The notes: generated by a model from the letters alone, not told the origin. 64,000 bases of DNA from an uncultured Roseiflexaceae bacterium (GCA_937974195.1 CALJIC010000114.1:9078-73077), one strand, 5' to 3'. Counted from the stretch's first letter, positions 27,181 through 35,654 are shown. A program made the numbers and translations.

Positions 27181-28389
27181 TTGAACCATCCTGCGATCAG
27201 ACGGCTCTGCGCGCTCCCGCTCCTGCTCGCGCTGGTCGGGTGCAGCGCCGCTCCTGCGGGGCAGCCCACCGCCCCACCTACGGCCGCTCTTCCCACCGAA
27301 GTCTCCACAGCTCCGGCCGAGATCGACGTCGCGCCGGCCGCATCCCCGACGGCCGCTGAACCGACCGCCCCTCCGACGGCCGAGCCAGCCGCGCCGGCCG
27401 CCACGCCGCCGGCCACGAATGAGGCGCCCGCGCTCGCGCGCACGCTTCGCCTGCAGCAGCCGCGGCTGGAAGGGGACGACGTGCGCGCCGTCCAGCGGCG
27501 CCTGCTCGAGCTCGGCTACCGGCAGGTCGGCGACGTCGACGGAATCTTCGGGCCGAACACCGAGCAGGCCGTCCGCGCCTTCCAGCAGGACAGCGGCCTG
27601 GAGGTGGATGGGATCGTCGGCCCGCGCACGTGGGAGCGGCTCTTCGGGGCCGAGGCTCCCGCCACAGTCGCGCCGATCGTCGATGCTCGCACCGGATTCC
27701 TGCTCGGCGGGCAGCGGGGCGGCGAGTGGCTGGACGCGGCCTCGACGGCGCCGCTGCTGGCCGGGGGCGAGCGCTACGGCCTCTTCAGCCCCGCGGCGGC
27801 GCTCGGCACAGCCACCGGCGCGGCGCCCCGCCCCGCCGGCGTGCCCTGCGACGACACGTGGGTGATCGAGCTGGACCCGGAGCCGCAGCCGGAGGCGCTG
27901 CTGGCGCTCGGCGGCGAGTGGGACCCGCTCCTGCGCCTGCCGGCCGAGGAGCCCACAGGCGACGCCGCATACCGGGACGCCGTCGCGCGGCTGCTGGCTG
28001 CGGAGGGCCTGGCGCAGCCCGACGTGCAGGTGCGCCAGGTGCTGCGCGTCGACCTCGAGGGGGATGGCGCCGACGAGGTGCTGATCAGCGCCAGCCGGCT
28101 GGCCGAGCAGCGCACCACGATCGCCGCCGGCGACTACTCCTACGTGCTGCTCGCGCGCCCGGTGGACGGCGCCCTCCAGGTGCGGGCGATCGTCGGCGAG
28201 CTGCACCTTGAGGCGGCCGAGTTCGGCGCCTCTAACCAGTACACGATCGCCGCTGTGCTCGATCTCAACGCGGACGGCCGGCTGGAGGTCGTCGTCGACT
28301 GGGACTATTACGAGGGCGCCGGCACGATCGTCTTCGACATCGACGGCGACGCGGCCACGGAGGTGCTCGGGGCCGGGTGCGGCGTGTAG
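27181..28389 (+). CDS. Peptidoglycan-binding-domain lipoprotein
   Basis: A 402-residue exported protein. The likely start is TTG at 27181 (GCGAGG upstream). It has a signal with lipobox LVGC and a Pro/Ala/Thr linker to about residue 80. A PG_binding_1 domain (DDVRAVQRRLLELGY ... VDGIVGPRTWERLFG) spans about 95-160, and the C-terminal domain carries two Asp-rich FG-GAP/EF-hand-like loops (DLEGDGADEV, DLNADGRLEV). It is probably anchored at the cell envelope. Enzymatic activity is not evident. Third gene after the GAF/PP2C-DUF763 pair, 45 bases on. Confidence 0.75.
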   Translation: MNHPAIRRLCALPLLLALVGCSAAPAGQPTAPPTAALPTEVSTAPAEIDVAPAASPTAAEPTAPPTAEPAAPAATPPATNEAPALARTLRLQQPRLEGDDVRAVQRRLLELGYRQVGDVDGIFGPNTEQAVRAFQQDSGLEVDGIVGPRTWERLFGAEAPATVAPIVDARTGFLLGGQRGGEWLDAASTAPLLAGGERYGLFSPAAALGTATGAAPRPAGVPCDDTWVIELDPEPQPEALLALGGEWDPLLRLPAEEPTGDAAYRDAVARLLAAEGLAQPDVQVRQVLRVDLEGDGADEVLISASRLAEQRTTIAAGDYSYVLLARPVDGALQVRAIVGELHLEAAEFGASNQYTIAAVLDLNADGRLEVVVDWDYYEGAGTIVFDIDGDAATEVLGAGCGV

Positions 28390-28409
28390 GCCATTCATCG
28401 GCGAACGCG

Positions 28410-28442
28410 CGAAGCGGGTGTGGCAGCGCCGCACCCGCTTCG
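28410..28442. terminator. Hairpin between convergent genes
   Basis: CGAAGCGGGTG/CACCCGCTTCG, 11-bp perfect arms with an 11-base loop, placed between the plus-strand lipoprotein stop and the minus-strand EVE stop. Confidence 0.6.
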
Positions 28443-28489
28443 TGCTGTGTGGACTGGTGTGCCCCGAGCGGAGCGCCCGCGGCCGCGTA

Positions 28490-28906
28490 TCAGCCGGCCT
28501 CGCCCGCCATCGCGAGCAGCCGCGACCACTGCTCCTCGGTGACGGGCACGACCGAGAGGCGCCCCTGCCGCACCAGCGCGAAGTCGGCGAAGCTCGGGTC
28601 CGCCTTCACATCCGACAGCGTCACCGGCCGCGCCAGGCGGCGCAGCGGGCGCACGTCGACGACGACGAGCCGCGGGTCGCCGGCCTGCGGGTCGGGATAG
28701 GGCTCGCTGACCACCTCGGCCAGCCCGACCGCCCGGCGCTCGTCGCCGGTGTGGTAGATCAGGGCCGTGTCGCCGGGCCGCATGTCGCGCAGGTGCTTGA
28801 GCGCCGCGTTGTTCGACACGCCGTCCCAGACGGTCTTCCCCTCGCGCTCGAGGTCGGCGAACGAGTAGCAGTCCGGCTCAGTCTTCAGAATCCAGTGTCG
28901 TGGCAT
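28490..28906 (-). CDS. EVE-domain protein
   Basis: A 138-residue single EVE (PUA-like) domain. HWILKTEPDCYSFADLEREGKTVWDGVSNNAALKHLR is the family opening, followed by MRPGDTALIYHTGDERRAVGLAEV and a C-terminal FALVRQGRLSVVPV. EVE domains bind modified bases in nucleic acid. Last gene of the dnaJ-hspR minus-strand run, 21 bases after the DoxX-like gene. Full-length, no fused nuclease. Confidence 0.9.
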   Translation of the reverse strand: MPRHWILKTEPDCYSFADLEREGKTVWDGVSNNAALKHLRDMRPGDTALIYHTGDERRAVGLAEVVSEPYPDPQAGDPRLVVVDVRPLRRLARPVTLSDVKADPSFADFALVRQGRLSVVPVTEEQWSRLLAMAGEAG

Positions 28907-28927
28907 ACGCGTCCGTCCTCGCCTGGC

Positions 28928-29698
28928 TCAGGGCTGCTGCTCAGGAGAAGCTCCCCCGGGTGGACGTATCTGCCCCGGCTGCCACGGCGTCCCGAGCCAC
29001 GGCAGCAGGAAGCGGTCCAGGCCCCACCACCCCGCGACGCGCCAGCCCATGATGATCAGGAGGCCGAGGATGATGAACGTCGGGTTCGAGCTGACGCTCC
29101 CGGCGTACAGGAAGGTGAAGTTCATCAGCATCCCGAAGAACGCGGCGATCGCCGTCAGGCCGCCCACCAGCAGCCCGATGCCGATCAGCATCTCGCCGAA
29201 GACGATCAGGTAGCTGAACCAGCTGTGCCAGTTGTTGTCCAGCATGAACTGGATGAATGAGCGGTAGAGCGGGTAGGTGATCGCCGGGCGAGCCGGGGGA
29301 TCGGGGATCGCGACGGCGCGCTCCCAGTAGGCGCGCAGCGCCTCCCCGGTCTGCAGCCAGGCCGGGTCCTGAAACTTATGCAGCCCGGAGGTGAGCCACT
29401 CCCAGCCCAGGAAGAGCCGCACGCCGAGGAACAGCGGGGCCGCATCGCGCGCCCGGCGAAGGAAGCGCGCCACCTTCCACTCCCGGATCGCGACCTCGTC
29501 CGGCGAGGTCTCGTCCTCGCCCGGCTGGTAGGTGCGCTGCAGGAAGAAGAGGGTCGCGACGAACAGCACCAGCCCGCCGAGCAGGCTCCAGAACGCTGTG
29601 CTGGGGCTTGTCTCCGAGCTTGCCCCGAGGTAGAGGAGGTAACCGCCGATCAGCGCCGCCACAAGCGTTCCGAGCCGCCGTGCCATACCAGCTTCCAT
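28928..29698 (-). CDS. DoxX-family membrane protein
   Basis: A 256-residue membrane protein with about five or six spans. After two N-terminal spans the DoxX-like core begins RFFLGWEW-type (LFLGWEWLTSGLHKFQDP) and continues with WFSYLIVFGEMLIGIGLLVGG and FGMLMNFTFLYAG. This matches the DoxX/TQO-small-subunit family. The role is probably redox- or respiration-linked, but family functions are mixed. The ATG at 29698 has GGGGGAAG before it; an ATG seven codons upstream has none. Lies 67 bases past the FHA gene. Confidence 0.82.
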   Translation of the reverse strand: MEAGMARRLGTLVAALIGGYLLYLGASSETSPSTAFWSLLGGLVLFVATLFFLQRTYQPGEDETSPDEVAIREWKVARFLRRARDAAPLFLGVRLFLGWEWLTSGLHKFQDPAWLQTGEALRAYWERAVAIPDPPARPAITYPLYRSFIQFMLDNNWHSWFSYLIVFGEMLIGIGLLVGGLTAIAAFFGMLMNFTFLYAGSVSSNPTFIILGLLIIMGWRVAGWWGLDRFLLPWLGTPWQPGQIRPPGGASPEQQP

Positions 29699-29764
29699 GA
29701 AACTTCCCCCTTCGTCCATTGCGATCGACCAGCTTCAGCGTTCCGGTACGGGGAATCGATGGTA

Positions 29765-30733
29765 TCACTCGTTCCGCTCCAGCCGCATCCGCGTCATGCC
29801 CATGCGCAGCGTCGTGCCCGGGGCGATCGGGCGCTCGCCGCCGCGCAGGTGGTGCTCCGAGCCGCCGGCGAACACCCACGTGCCGTTCTTGCTCGTGTCG
29901 CGCAGCATCACCACATCGTCGTCGCCGTACGACAGCACCGCGTGGTCGTTCGAGACGAGGTCGTCGCCGACGATCGACAGGCGGCGCTCGAAGCGGCGCG
30001 GGTTGCGCCGGCGGCCGATCACCGTCTCGCCCTCACCGAGCAGCACTACCTGGCCGGCCCGCTCGCCGTCGAGCAGGCGCAGGCGGAAGCGCGGCGGCGC
30101 GAGGTCGAACAGCGTGCGTGCGCCGTCGAACCAGAGCCGCCCCCCGAGCAGGTCGGCGGCGATCGTGCGCATCGTCTCAGGCGAGAGGCTGACGCCGCTG
30201 TTGACCATCGCGGCCACGCCCGGGAGCTCGTCGAGGCCGAAGACCTTCAGCCCGCACCGGTGGTCGTCCACGTCGAGCGAGATGCGCGCCTGCGGGTGTG
30301 TGGTCGGCACGCAGATCAGCGCCCCGAGCACGCGCGCGTCGGGCGGAAGCGACCACGCCTGGTCGGGGCGGCGGAGGAGGGCGACGACCGCGTCGCGCTG
30401 CGCGCGCACCACCTCGAGCGGCGCCATCCCGGCGACGTCGACGATCGGCGTGCCGTCGTCGATGTGGCGCCACACGGCGCCGGGCAGGGCCTCGATCGGC
30501 CCCGGGTAGGCGCGCAGCGCGCCGACGATCAGCGCGTTGGGGCGCAGCAGCAGCAGGTCGATCGAGCCGGCCACCGGACCATCGCCCGCGGAGAAGTCGA
30601 GCAGAACGGTACACGGGGCCGGCTGGCGGGCCTGGCGCAGCTGCAGGAGGATCTCGAGCGCACGCTCGCGCAGGGCACACCGGCGGGCGGCGGTGTCAGG
30701 GACGCGGCCGATGTAGAGCTGGGTGGCAACCAC
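29765..30733 (-). CDS. NERD-like plus FHA domain protein
   Basis: A 322-residue protein. The C-terminal FHA domain (about 225-318) has the phosphothreonine-binding landmarks GRRRNPRRF, SNDHA and DTSKNGTWV. The N-terminal part (about 20-120) resembles a NERD nuclease-related domain: the GSIDLLLLRPNALIVG strand pair is followed by GPIEALPGAVWRHIDDG. The expected E-x-K catalytic pair is replaced (GALRAY), so cleavage is doubtful. It may read Ser/Thr phosphorylation. The GTG at 30733 has GGAG 8 bases upstream. Follows hspR by 73 bases, so it may be heat-shock co-regulated. Confidence 0.72.
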   Translation of the reverse strand: MVATQLYIGRVPDTAARRCALRERALEILLQLRQARQPAPCTVLLDFSAGDGPVAGSIDLLLLRPNALIVGALRAYPGPIEALPGAVWRHIDDGTPIVDVAGMAPLEVVRAQRDAVVALLRRPDQAWSLPPDARVLGALICVPTTHPQARISLDVDDHRCGLKVFGLDELPGVAAMVNSGVSLSPETMRTIAADLLGGRLWFDGARTLFDLAPPRFRLRLLDGERAGQVVLLGEGETVIGRRRNPRRFERRLSIVGDDLVSNDHAVLSYGDDDVVMLRDTSKNGTWVFAGGSEHHLRGGERPIAPGTTLRMGMTRMRLERNE

Positions 30734-30806
30734 GCCATATCTCCGAAGCAGGGTGAGCGTGACTGAGCGTGATGATAGATCGTTATGCCGCTGGAGGCAA
30801 GCCGCG

Positions 30807-31100
30807 CTACGGCTGTTTGCCCATGACGGACGCGCGCAGCTCCTCGATCTCGCGCTGGGCCTCGAGGAGCTGCCGCCGCATGTGCATGATCACCTCGACG
30901 CCGGCCAGGTTGACCCCGAGGTCGTCCACCAGGCGCTTGATGAACCGGATCTGCTCGATATCCGCGTCGGTGAAGCGCCGGGCGTTGCCGGGGGTGCGCG
31001 ATGGCGAGATCAGCCCGCGGCGCTCGTAGAGGCGCAGGCTCTGCTCGTGCATCCCGCAGAGCTCAGCCGCCACTTTGATCGAGTAGGATCGCTCGCTCAT
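30807..31100 (-). CDS. hspR: Heat-shock repressor HspR (MerR family)
   Basis: A 97-residue MerR-type regulator. The helix-turn-helix starts SYSIKVAAELCGMHEQSLRLYERRGLISPSRT and a dimerising helix follows to the C-terminus. The small size and coupling to dnaJ (4-base ATGA overlap with its stop) identify HspR. HspR represses dnaK/dnaJ/clpB promoters with DnaK as co-repressor by binding HAIR sites, one of which sits over this operon's promoter. No dnaK or grpE is adjacent here. Confidence 0.88.
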   Translation of the reverse strand: MSERSYSIKVAAELCGMHEQSLRLYERRGLISPSRTPGNARRFTDADIEQIRFIKRLVDDLGVNLAGVEVIMHMRRQLLEAQREIEELRASVMGKQP

Positions 31101-31984
31101 ACTCTCAGTGACCGCAGCTCCTCGATGAGCTCCCGCTCGCGCTGGCTCAGGTGGGTCGGCAGCGCCACCTCGAGCGTGATGTACAGGTCGCCGCGGCTCT
31201 CGGGCGCGCGCAGGCGCGGCATGCCCTGCCCGGCGACCCGGTGCCTCGTCCCGTTCTGCGAGCCGGCGGGGACCTTGAGCGTCACGGTCTTGCCGCCCAT
31301 GATCGGCACGCGCACCTCGCCGCCCAGCAGCATCGTGTAGAGGTCCACGGTGGCCTTGGTGTACAGGTCGTCCCCGCGGCGCTCGAAGCGCGGGTGCGGC
31401 AGCACCTTGATGCGCAGGTACAGGTCGCCGCGGCGCCCGCCGCCGATACCCGGCCCGCCCTCGCCCGCGATGCGGACGCGCGAGCCGGTGTCGACCCCCG
31501 GCGGGATCTTGGCGGTGATGTTGCGCGGCTGGCCGTTCGGGTTGTGGAACTGGATCACCCGCTGCGTGCCGGCGAAGGCCTCCTCGAGCGTGATCTCCAC
31601 CTCCTGCTCGACATCCTGGCCGTTGGCGCGGAATGTCCCGCTGCGCCCGACCGAGCCGCCGAACAGCTGCTCGAAGATGTCGGAGAAGTCGCCCATCCCG
31701 CCGAAACCGCCGCCGTTGGCGTAGCTGCCCCAGTCGAACCCTCCGCCGGCCTGCTGGTAGCGCTGCCAGTCGCGGCCGAAGCGGTCGTACTTCTCGCGCT
31801 TCTCCTTGTCGGAGAGGACCTCGTAGGCCTCGTTGATCTCTTTGAACTTGGCCTCGGCGGCCGCGTTGCCGGGGTTGATGTCCGGGTGATACTTGCGGGC
31901 GAGCTTCCGGTACGCCTTCTTGATCTCGGCCTCGGTCGCGGTCGGCTCTACGCCAAGTATCTTGTAGTAGTCCTGATATGCCAT
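31097..31984 (-). CDS. dnaJ: DnaJ-type co-chaperone (CbpA-like, no zinc finger)
   Basis: A 295-residue type II J-protein. The J domain (residues 4-70) has HPD at 33-35. A Gly/Phe linker (GGGFDWGSYANGGGFGGMG) leads to the FGG-rich region, then two C-terminal beta domains (VEQEVEITLEEAFAGTQR ... GDLYLRIKVLPHPRFERRGDDLY). The CxxCxGxG zinc centre is absent, so it is CbpA/DnaJ2-like. It stimulates DnaK and presents clients. First gene of the operon; ATG at 31984 with GGAG; promoter and HAIR at 32057-32087. Confidence 0.9.
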   Translation of the reverse strand: MAYQDYYKILGVEPTATEAEIKKAYRKLARKYHPDINPGNAAAEAKFKEINEAYEVLSDKEKREKYDRFGRDWQRYQQAGGGFDWGSYANGGGFGGMGDFSDIFEQLFGGSVGRSGTFRANGQDVEQEVEITLEEAFAGTQRVIQFHNPNGQPRNITAKIPPGVDTGSRVRIAGEGGPGIGGGRRGDLYLRIKVLPHPRFERRGDDLYTKATVDLYTMLLGGEVRVPIMGGKTVTLKVPAGSQNGTRHRVAGQGMPRLRAPESRGDLYITLEVALPTHLSQRERELIEELRSLRV

Positions 31985-32056
31985 CGGCTTCGGCTCCTGT
32001 CGCCGTTCGGTTCGGCGAAGTGTCGCTGTTGATGGGCGCGTGCCGCGCCAGCCAAC

Positions 32057-32086
32057 ATTATATAAACTTGATAGTGCCGTTGTCAA
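32057..32086 (-). promoter_or_regulatory. Sigma70-type promoter of dnaJ-hspR
   Basis: Minus strand TTGACA (32081-32086), 18-base spacer, TATAAT (32057-32062), both hexamers perfect consensus. Start point near 32050 gives a leader of about 65 nt. Confidence 0.85.
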
Positions 32087-32087
32087 G
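32067..32087. promoter_or_regulatory. HAIR operator (HspR binding site)
   Basis: CTTGA-N11-TCAAG, exactly the spacing of the published HAIR consensus CTTGAGT-N7-ACTCAAG. The dyad covers the -35 box and most of the spacer of the dnaJ promoter, so a bound repressor would block polymerase. Confidence 0.85.
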
Positions 32088-32110
32088 TTTTGGATCGGCT
32101 GGCGCCGCGG

Positions 32111-32139
32111 TTGCCGGCTTTCGGCCTCGCTGCTATACT
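32111..32139 (+). promoter_or_regulatory. Promoter for the mutarotase-like gene
   Basis: TTGCCG (32111-32116), 17 bases, TATACT (32134-32139) with an upstream TGC, making an extended -10. Start point about 32146. Divergent from the dnaJ promoter 50 bases away. Confidence 0.65.
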
Positions 32140-32196
32140 AGCCGGCAGCCCGTCCGCCCGGCCGCCCGGCCGGGTCTGTCTTTGGAGCGCAGCCCC

Positions 32197-33012
32197 ATGT
32201 ACGAGCTCAGGAACAACTCGCTATCCGTCACTATCCTCGACCCGCTCGCCGACCAGGAGCGCTTCGGCGTGCGCTACTGCACCGGCGGCTACATCTACCA
32301 GGTCGAAGACGCCCGCCACGGCCCGCTGCTGTCGGGGCCGACCTACCCGGATAGCTTCAACTGGTTCGACGGGCAGGGCATCCCGGATGCCTTCAACCTC
32401 AGCCCGCTGCGCGATCCGGATTCGGCGGGCCCCGAGGCGCTGGTGATCGGGATCGGAATCTGCGACATGCAGGCGAAGCGGGTGCTCGAGTTCTGCCGCT
32501 GGGACGTGGAGCAGGGGGAGACGGCGCTGCGCATGCGCACCTCGCACAGCTACGCCGGCTACGCCGTCGAGCTCGAGCGGGTGGTCAGCCTGCGCGGGCG
32601 CACCGTGCGCTCGGCCACGCTGGTGCGCAACACCGGCAGCATCTTCTTCCCGCTGCGCTGGTTCCCGCACCCGTTCTACCCGCAGCCCGAGGGCGACGAG
32701 CTGTTCCGCGCCAACATCGCCCTGAGCATGGGCGAGAACCCGGGCTACCGCATGGCGCCCTCCGGCTTCGTCGCGCGCGCCGCCTGGCCGGACCAGAAGG
32801 GGTTCTTCCAGCCGCTCGACCACCAGGCGCAGACGAACCTGGTGATCTTCCAGCGCCACCCGCTGCTCGGCCTCATCGGGGCGACGTGCAGCTACACGCC
32901 GGCGTTCTTCGCGATCTGGGGCAACCAGAACACCTTCTCCTGGGAGCCGTTCTTCGAGCGCACGCTCGCCGCCGGCCAGGAGGCGAGCTGGTGGATCGAC
33001 TACGAGTTCTAG
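32197..33012 (+). CDS. Galactose-mutarotase-like / aldose epimerase-fold protein
   Basis: A 271-residue soluble protein that looks like an aldose 1-epimerase-type beta-sandwich. Supporting features are GGYIYQVEDARHGPLLSGPTYP at the N-terminus, EFCRWDVEQGETALRMR strands, LRWFPHPFYPQPEGDELF (a His-Pro-His-like sugar site) and WGNQNTFSWEPFFE at the C-terminus. The canonical catalytic His/Glu pair is not obvious by eye, so a binding or atypical epimerase role is possible. The ATG at 32197 follows GGAG; the upstream frame covers the promoter. Confidence 0.6.
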   Translation: MYELRNNSLSVTILDPLADQERFGVRYCTGGYIYQVEDARHGPLLSGPTYPDSFNWFDGQGIPDAFNLSPLRDPDSAGPEALVIGIGICDMQAKRVLEFCRWDVEQGETALRMRTSHSYAGYAVELERVVSLRGRTVRSATLVRNTGSIFFPLRWFPHPFYPQPEGDELFRANIALSMGENPGYRMAPSGFVARAAWPDQKGFFQPLDHQAQTNLVIFQRHPLLGLIGATCSYTPAFFAIWGNQNTFSWEPFFERTLAAGQEASWWIDYEF

Positions 33013-33043
33013 TGCGCGCTGAGGCCGCAGCTTGGTGAACGCT

Positions 33044-33541
33044 ATGAGCGGCGACAGCTACGACATCCTGCGGCGGGCGGTGGTCGAGGCGCTCGGCGCC
33101 CGCCCCTCCCCCGAGCGGCGGCGGCAGGTCGCAGCCGACCTCAGGGCGCTGGCGGAGCAGCAGGAGCGCATGGCCGCCCGCGATGAGCAGGCCGCCTCCG
33201 GGGAGCCGGCGGCGGTGCGCGCCAGGGCCCGCGCGCCGGGCATGTACGTGCGGGTCAGCCTCGAGCCGGACGCGCTCACCGGCGCGCCGCGCCTGCGCCT
33301 GTCGTTCGGCAGGCAGATCTGGCTCGAGTTCGGCGCGCCGGAGCGGATCGCGCTGCAGCCCACCGCCGGCGAGCTGTGGATCGTCGAGGCCAAGGGCAAG
33401 TCCGGCTACCCGGTCTCGACCGCCGGCAGCCTGCCCTCCTGCCTGGTCGATGTCGCCGGGCCGGCCTCGCGCCTCGCGCCGGGGCGCTACGCCGCGCACA
33501 TACGCGCCGGCGCGCTGGTCGTCGGCGAGCGGATCGGATGA
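33044..33541 (+). CDS. Hypothetical protein with small beta domain
   Basis: A 165-residue protein of unknown family. Residues 1-60 are charged helix (EALGARPSPERRRQVAADLRALAEQQERMAARDEQ). The rest is strand-rich (MYVRVSLEPDALTGAPRLRLSFG ... PGRYAAHIRAGALVV). Alternative in-frame starts TTG 33032 and GTG 33035 sit closer to a GAGG. The stop overlaps an ATG of the next frame (ATGA). Coding use matches its neighbours. Confidence 0.6.
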   Translation: MSGDSYDILRRAVVEALGARPSPERRRQVAADLRALAEQQERMAARDEQAASGEPAAVRARARAPGMYVRVSLEPDALTGAPRLRLSFGRQIWLEFGAPERIALQPTAGELWIVEAKGKSGYPVSTAGSLPSCLVDVAGPASRLAPGRYAAHIRAGALVVGERIG

Positions 33542-33570
33542 GCGCGCCCGCCCTTGGGGAGGAGACGCCG

Positions 33571-33996
33571 ATGGCACAGCTGAGCGGGTGGGAGCTCGAG
33601 CTCGTCCTGACAGGGCGGGTCGCGTATCTGGCGACGGTGAGCGGCGACGGGCAGCCGTCGGTCGTGCCGGTCGTGTACGCCTTCGACGGCGCGCGCTTCG
33701 TGACCCCGCTCGATGGAAAGCCGAAGCGCGCCGACCCTCTCCAGCTTCGGCGCGTGCGCGACCTGCAGGCGAACCCGCGGGTTGCGCTGGTGATCGACCG
33801 CTACGCGGAGGAGTGGGGGCGGCTGGCCTGGGTGCAGGTGCGCGGGACGGCGGCGGTGGTGACCGAGGGGGCGCAGTACGATGCGGGCGTGGCGCTGCTC
33901 GCCGCCCGCTACCCGCAGTACGCGGCCGTTCCGCTCGCCGGCCGGCCGCTGATCGCCATCACGCCGCGCCAGGTGCGGAGCTGGCGCGCGTCGTAG
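33571..33996 (+). CDS. PPOX-class flavin/F420-dependent enzyme
   Basis: A 141-residue split-barrel protein of the pyridoxamine-5-phosphate-oxidase-like class (Rv0121-like, probable F420- or flavin-binding). It begins with GRVAYLATVSGDGQPSVVPVVYAFDG and continues PKRADPLQLRRVRDLQANPRVALVIDRY, the nucleotide-binding turn, then AWVQVRGTAAVV. I place the start at ATG 33571 because GGGGAGGAG lies before it; an ATG at 33538 overlaps the previous stop. Likely part of a plus-strand unit with the nitroreductase. Confidence 0.82.
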   Translation: MAQLSGWELELVLTGRVAYLATVSGDGQPSVVPVVYAFDGARFVTPLDGKPKRADPLQLRRVRDLQANPRVALVIDRYAEEWGRLAWVQVRGTAAVVTEGAQYDAGVALLAARYPQYAAVPLAGRPLIAITPRQVRSWRAS

Positions 33997-34039
33997 GGTG
34001 GGCCGTTCGCGCTACGTTAGAGAGAGGAAGGAGCAGAGA

Positions 34040-34579
34040 ATGACCGGCCAGGAGCTTGCTGCTGATCGAATCCGCTTCCTGCGCGGGCTGCGGGCGGTGC
34101 GCCAGTTCGAGCCGACGCCGGTGCCGGAGCAGGCGCTGGAGGATATCCTCGACGTCGCGCGCTGGTCCGGCAGCTCGCGCAACCGCCAGCCCTGGGAGCT
34201 GGTGGTCATCCGCGACCGCGAGACGCTGAACGCGCTCGGCGCCGCCGGGGGCTACGTGCGGCATTTGAGCGAGGCGCCGCTGGCGATCGTGCTCGTGATG
34301 GCCGGCGAGTCGCCCGAGGAGGAGATCTACGACGAGGGCCGCCTGAGCGAGCGCATCATGCTCGCCGCCGCCGCGCACGGCCTCGGGGCGTGCATTGGCT
34401 GGTTCAACGACGAGGGCGTGGCCACCGCGAAGTCGCTGCTGGGCGTGCCCGAGCAGCGCCGCCTGCGGACCGCGATCTCGGTCGGCTACCCGGCGCCTGG
34501 GTGGCGGGCCGGGCGAGGCCAGGGCGGGGCCGCGCGCAAGCCGCTGGCCGAGATCGTTCGCCACGAGCGCTACAGCTAG
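34040..34579 (+). CDS. Nitroreductase-family protein
   Basis: A 179-residue FMN-binding nitroreductase-like protein, somewhat short for the family (usually 190-220). The FMN motif RAVRQFEPTPVPEQALEDILDVARWSGSSRNRQPW is clear, and AAAAHGLGACIGWF and SVGYPAPG correspond to the second half. It transfers hydride from NAD(P)H to nitro, quinone or similar acceptors. ATG after GGAAGGAG. Confidence 0.88.
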   Translation: MTGQELAADRIRFLRGLRAVRQFEPTPVPEQALEDILDVARWSGSSRNRQPWELVVIRDRETLNALGAAGGYVRHLSEAPLAIVLVMAGESPEEEIYDEGRLSERIMLAAAAHGLGACIGWFNDEGVATAKSLLGVPEQRRLRTAISVGYPAPGWRAGRGQGGAARKPLAEIVRHERYS

Positions 34580-34622
34580 GCCTGCGCCCCGTGGGCATCG
34601 GGGCCGCTTTCTGCAGGGAGGT

Positions 34623-34659
34623 TCGGAGGGCCGCAGGCCCTCCGAGAGTCTTTATTTTT
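34623..34659 (+). terminator. Intrinsic terminator after the nitroreductase
   Basis: TCGGAGGGCC/GGCCCTCCGA with a GCA loop, followed by a T-rich run (TTTATTTTT). A second perfect stem TCTCGCCGC/GCGGCGAGA is at 34659-34679, just before the ribosome site of the next gene. Confidence 0.7.
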
Positions 34660-34691
34660 CTCGCCGCTCTGCGGCGAGATGAGGTGGAGCG

Positions 34692-35654
34692 ATGCCCGTA
34701 CTCCTGCTGTACTTCGAGCCCGCGGAGCTCGACCCCGGCCTCGTCGCGCAGGCCGAGGCGGCTGCGCCGGATATGCGCGTCGTGGTCACGCGCGACGCCG
34801 CGGCGATCGACACGCTGCGGGACGAGATCGAGATCGCCGCCGGCCACGTGCCGCCCGAGCTCGCGCTCAGCCTGCCGCGCCTGCGCTGGCTGCAGCAGTG
34901 GGGCGCAGGCGCGGACTGGCTCCTGCGCCACCCCGAGGCGGCGACGCGCGACTTCATCCTGACCAATGCCTCCGGCGTCCACGCGATACCGATCAGCGAG
35001 CAGATCATCGGCACGCTGCTCATGTTCGCCCGCGGCCTCCACCGTGCCGTCCGGGCGCAGGAGCGCCGCTCCTGGTGGCGCCCGCAGCAGTCGGAGCTGT
35101 TCGAGCTGGCCGGCAAGACGATGCTGCTGGTCGGCGTGGGCGCGATCGGCGCGCGCACGGCCGAGATCGCCCGCTCGCTCGGCATGCGCGTCGAGGCGAT
35201 CCGGCGCGACCCCTCGGTCGGCGTGCCCGGTGTGGAGCTGGTCGCCGGGCCGGATCGGCTGCGCGAGCGGCTGCCGCACGCCGATGTCGTCGTGCTGACG
35301 GCGCCCCTCACGCGTGAGACGCGCGGCCTGATCGGCGAGGCGGAGCTCCGGGCGATGCGCCCGTCGGCCTACCTGATCAACATCGGCCGCGGCGGGACGG
35401 TGGACGAGCCGGCGCTGGTGCGCGCCCTGCGCGAGGGCTGGATCGCCGGGGCGGCGCTCGACGTGTTCGCCCAGGAGCCGCTGCCCGAGGACTCGCCGCT
35501 GTGGGAGATGGAGCAGGTGATTATCACCGGGCACTACGCCGGGATGACCCCGCGCTACAACGAGCGGGCGATGGCGATCCTGCTCGACAACCTGCGCCGC
35601 TACCGGGCGGGCGAGGAGCTGCGCAACGTCGTCGACAAGCAGGCCGGCTACTAG
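34692..35654 (+). CDS. D-2-hydroxyacid dehydrogenase
   Basis: A 320-residue NAD-dependent dehydrogenase. The Rossmann motif is GVGAIGARTAEIARSLGM (near 145-162). The catalytic Arg lies in INIGRGGTVDEPALVRAL, the Glu in FAQEPLPEDSPLW, and the His in ITGHYAGM. It interconverts 2-hydroxy and 2-oxo acids (glyoxylate/hydroxypyruvate/phosphoglycerate-type substrates cannot be separated by eye). ATG after AGGTGGAG; a hairpin follows. Confidence 0.9.
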   Translation: MPVLLLYFEPAELDPGLVAQAEAAAPDMRVVVTRDAAAIDTLRDEIEIAAGHVPPELALSLPRLRWLQQWGAGADWLLRHPEAATRDFILTNASGVHAIPISEQIIGTLLMFARGLHRAVRAQERRSWWRPQQSELFELAGKTMLLVGVGAIGARTAEIARSLGMRVEAIRRDPSVGVPGVELVAGPDRLRERLPHADVVVLTAPLTRETRGLIGEAELRAMRPSAYLINIGRGGTVDEPALVRALREGWIAGAALDVFAQEPLPEDSPLWEMEQVIITGHYAGMTPRYNERAMAILLDNLRRYRAGEELRNVVDKQAGY

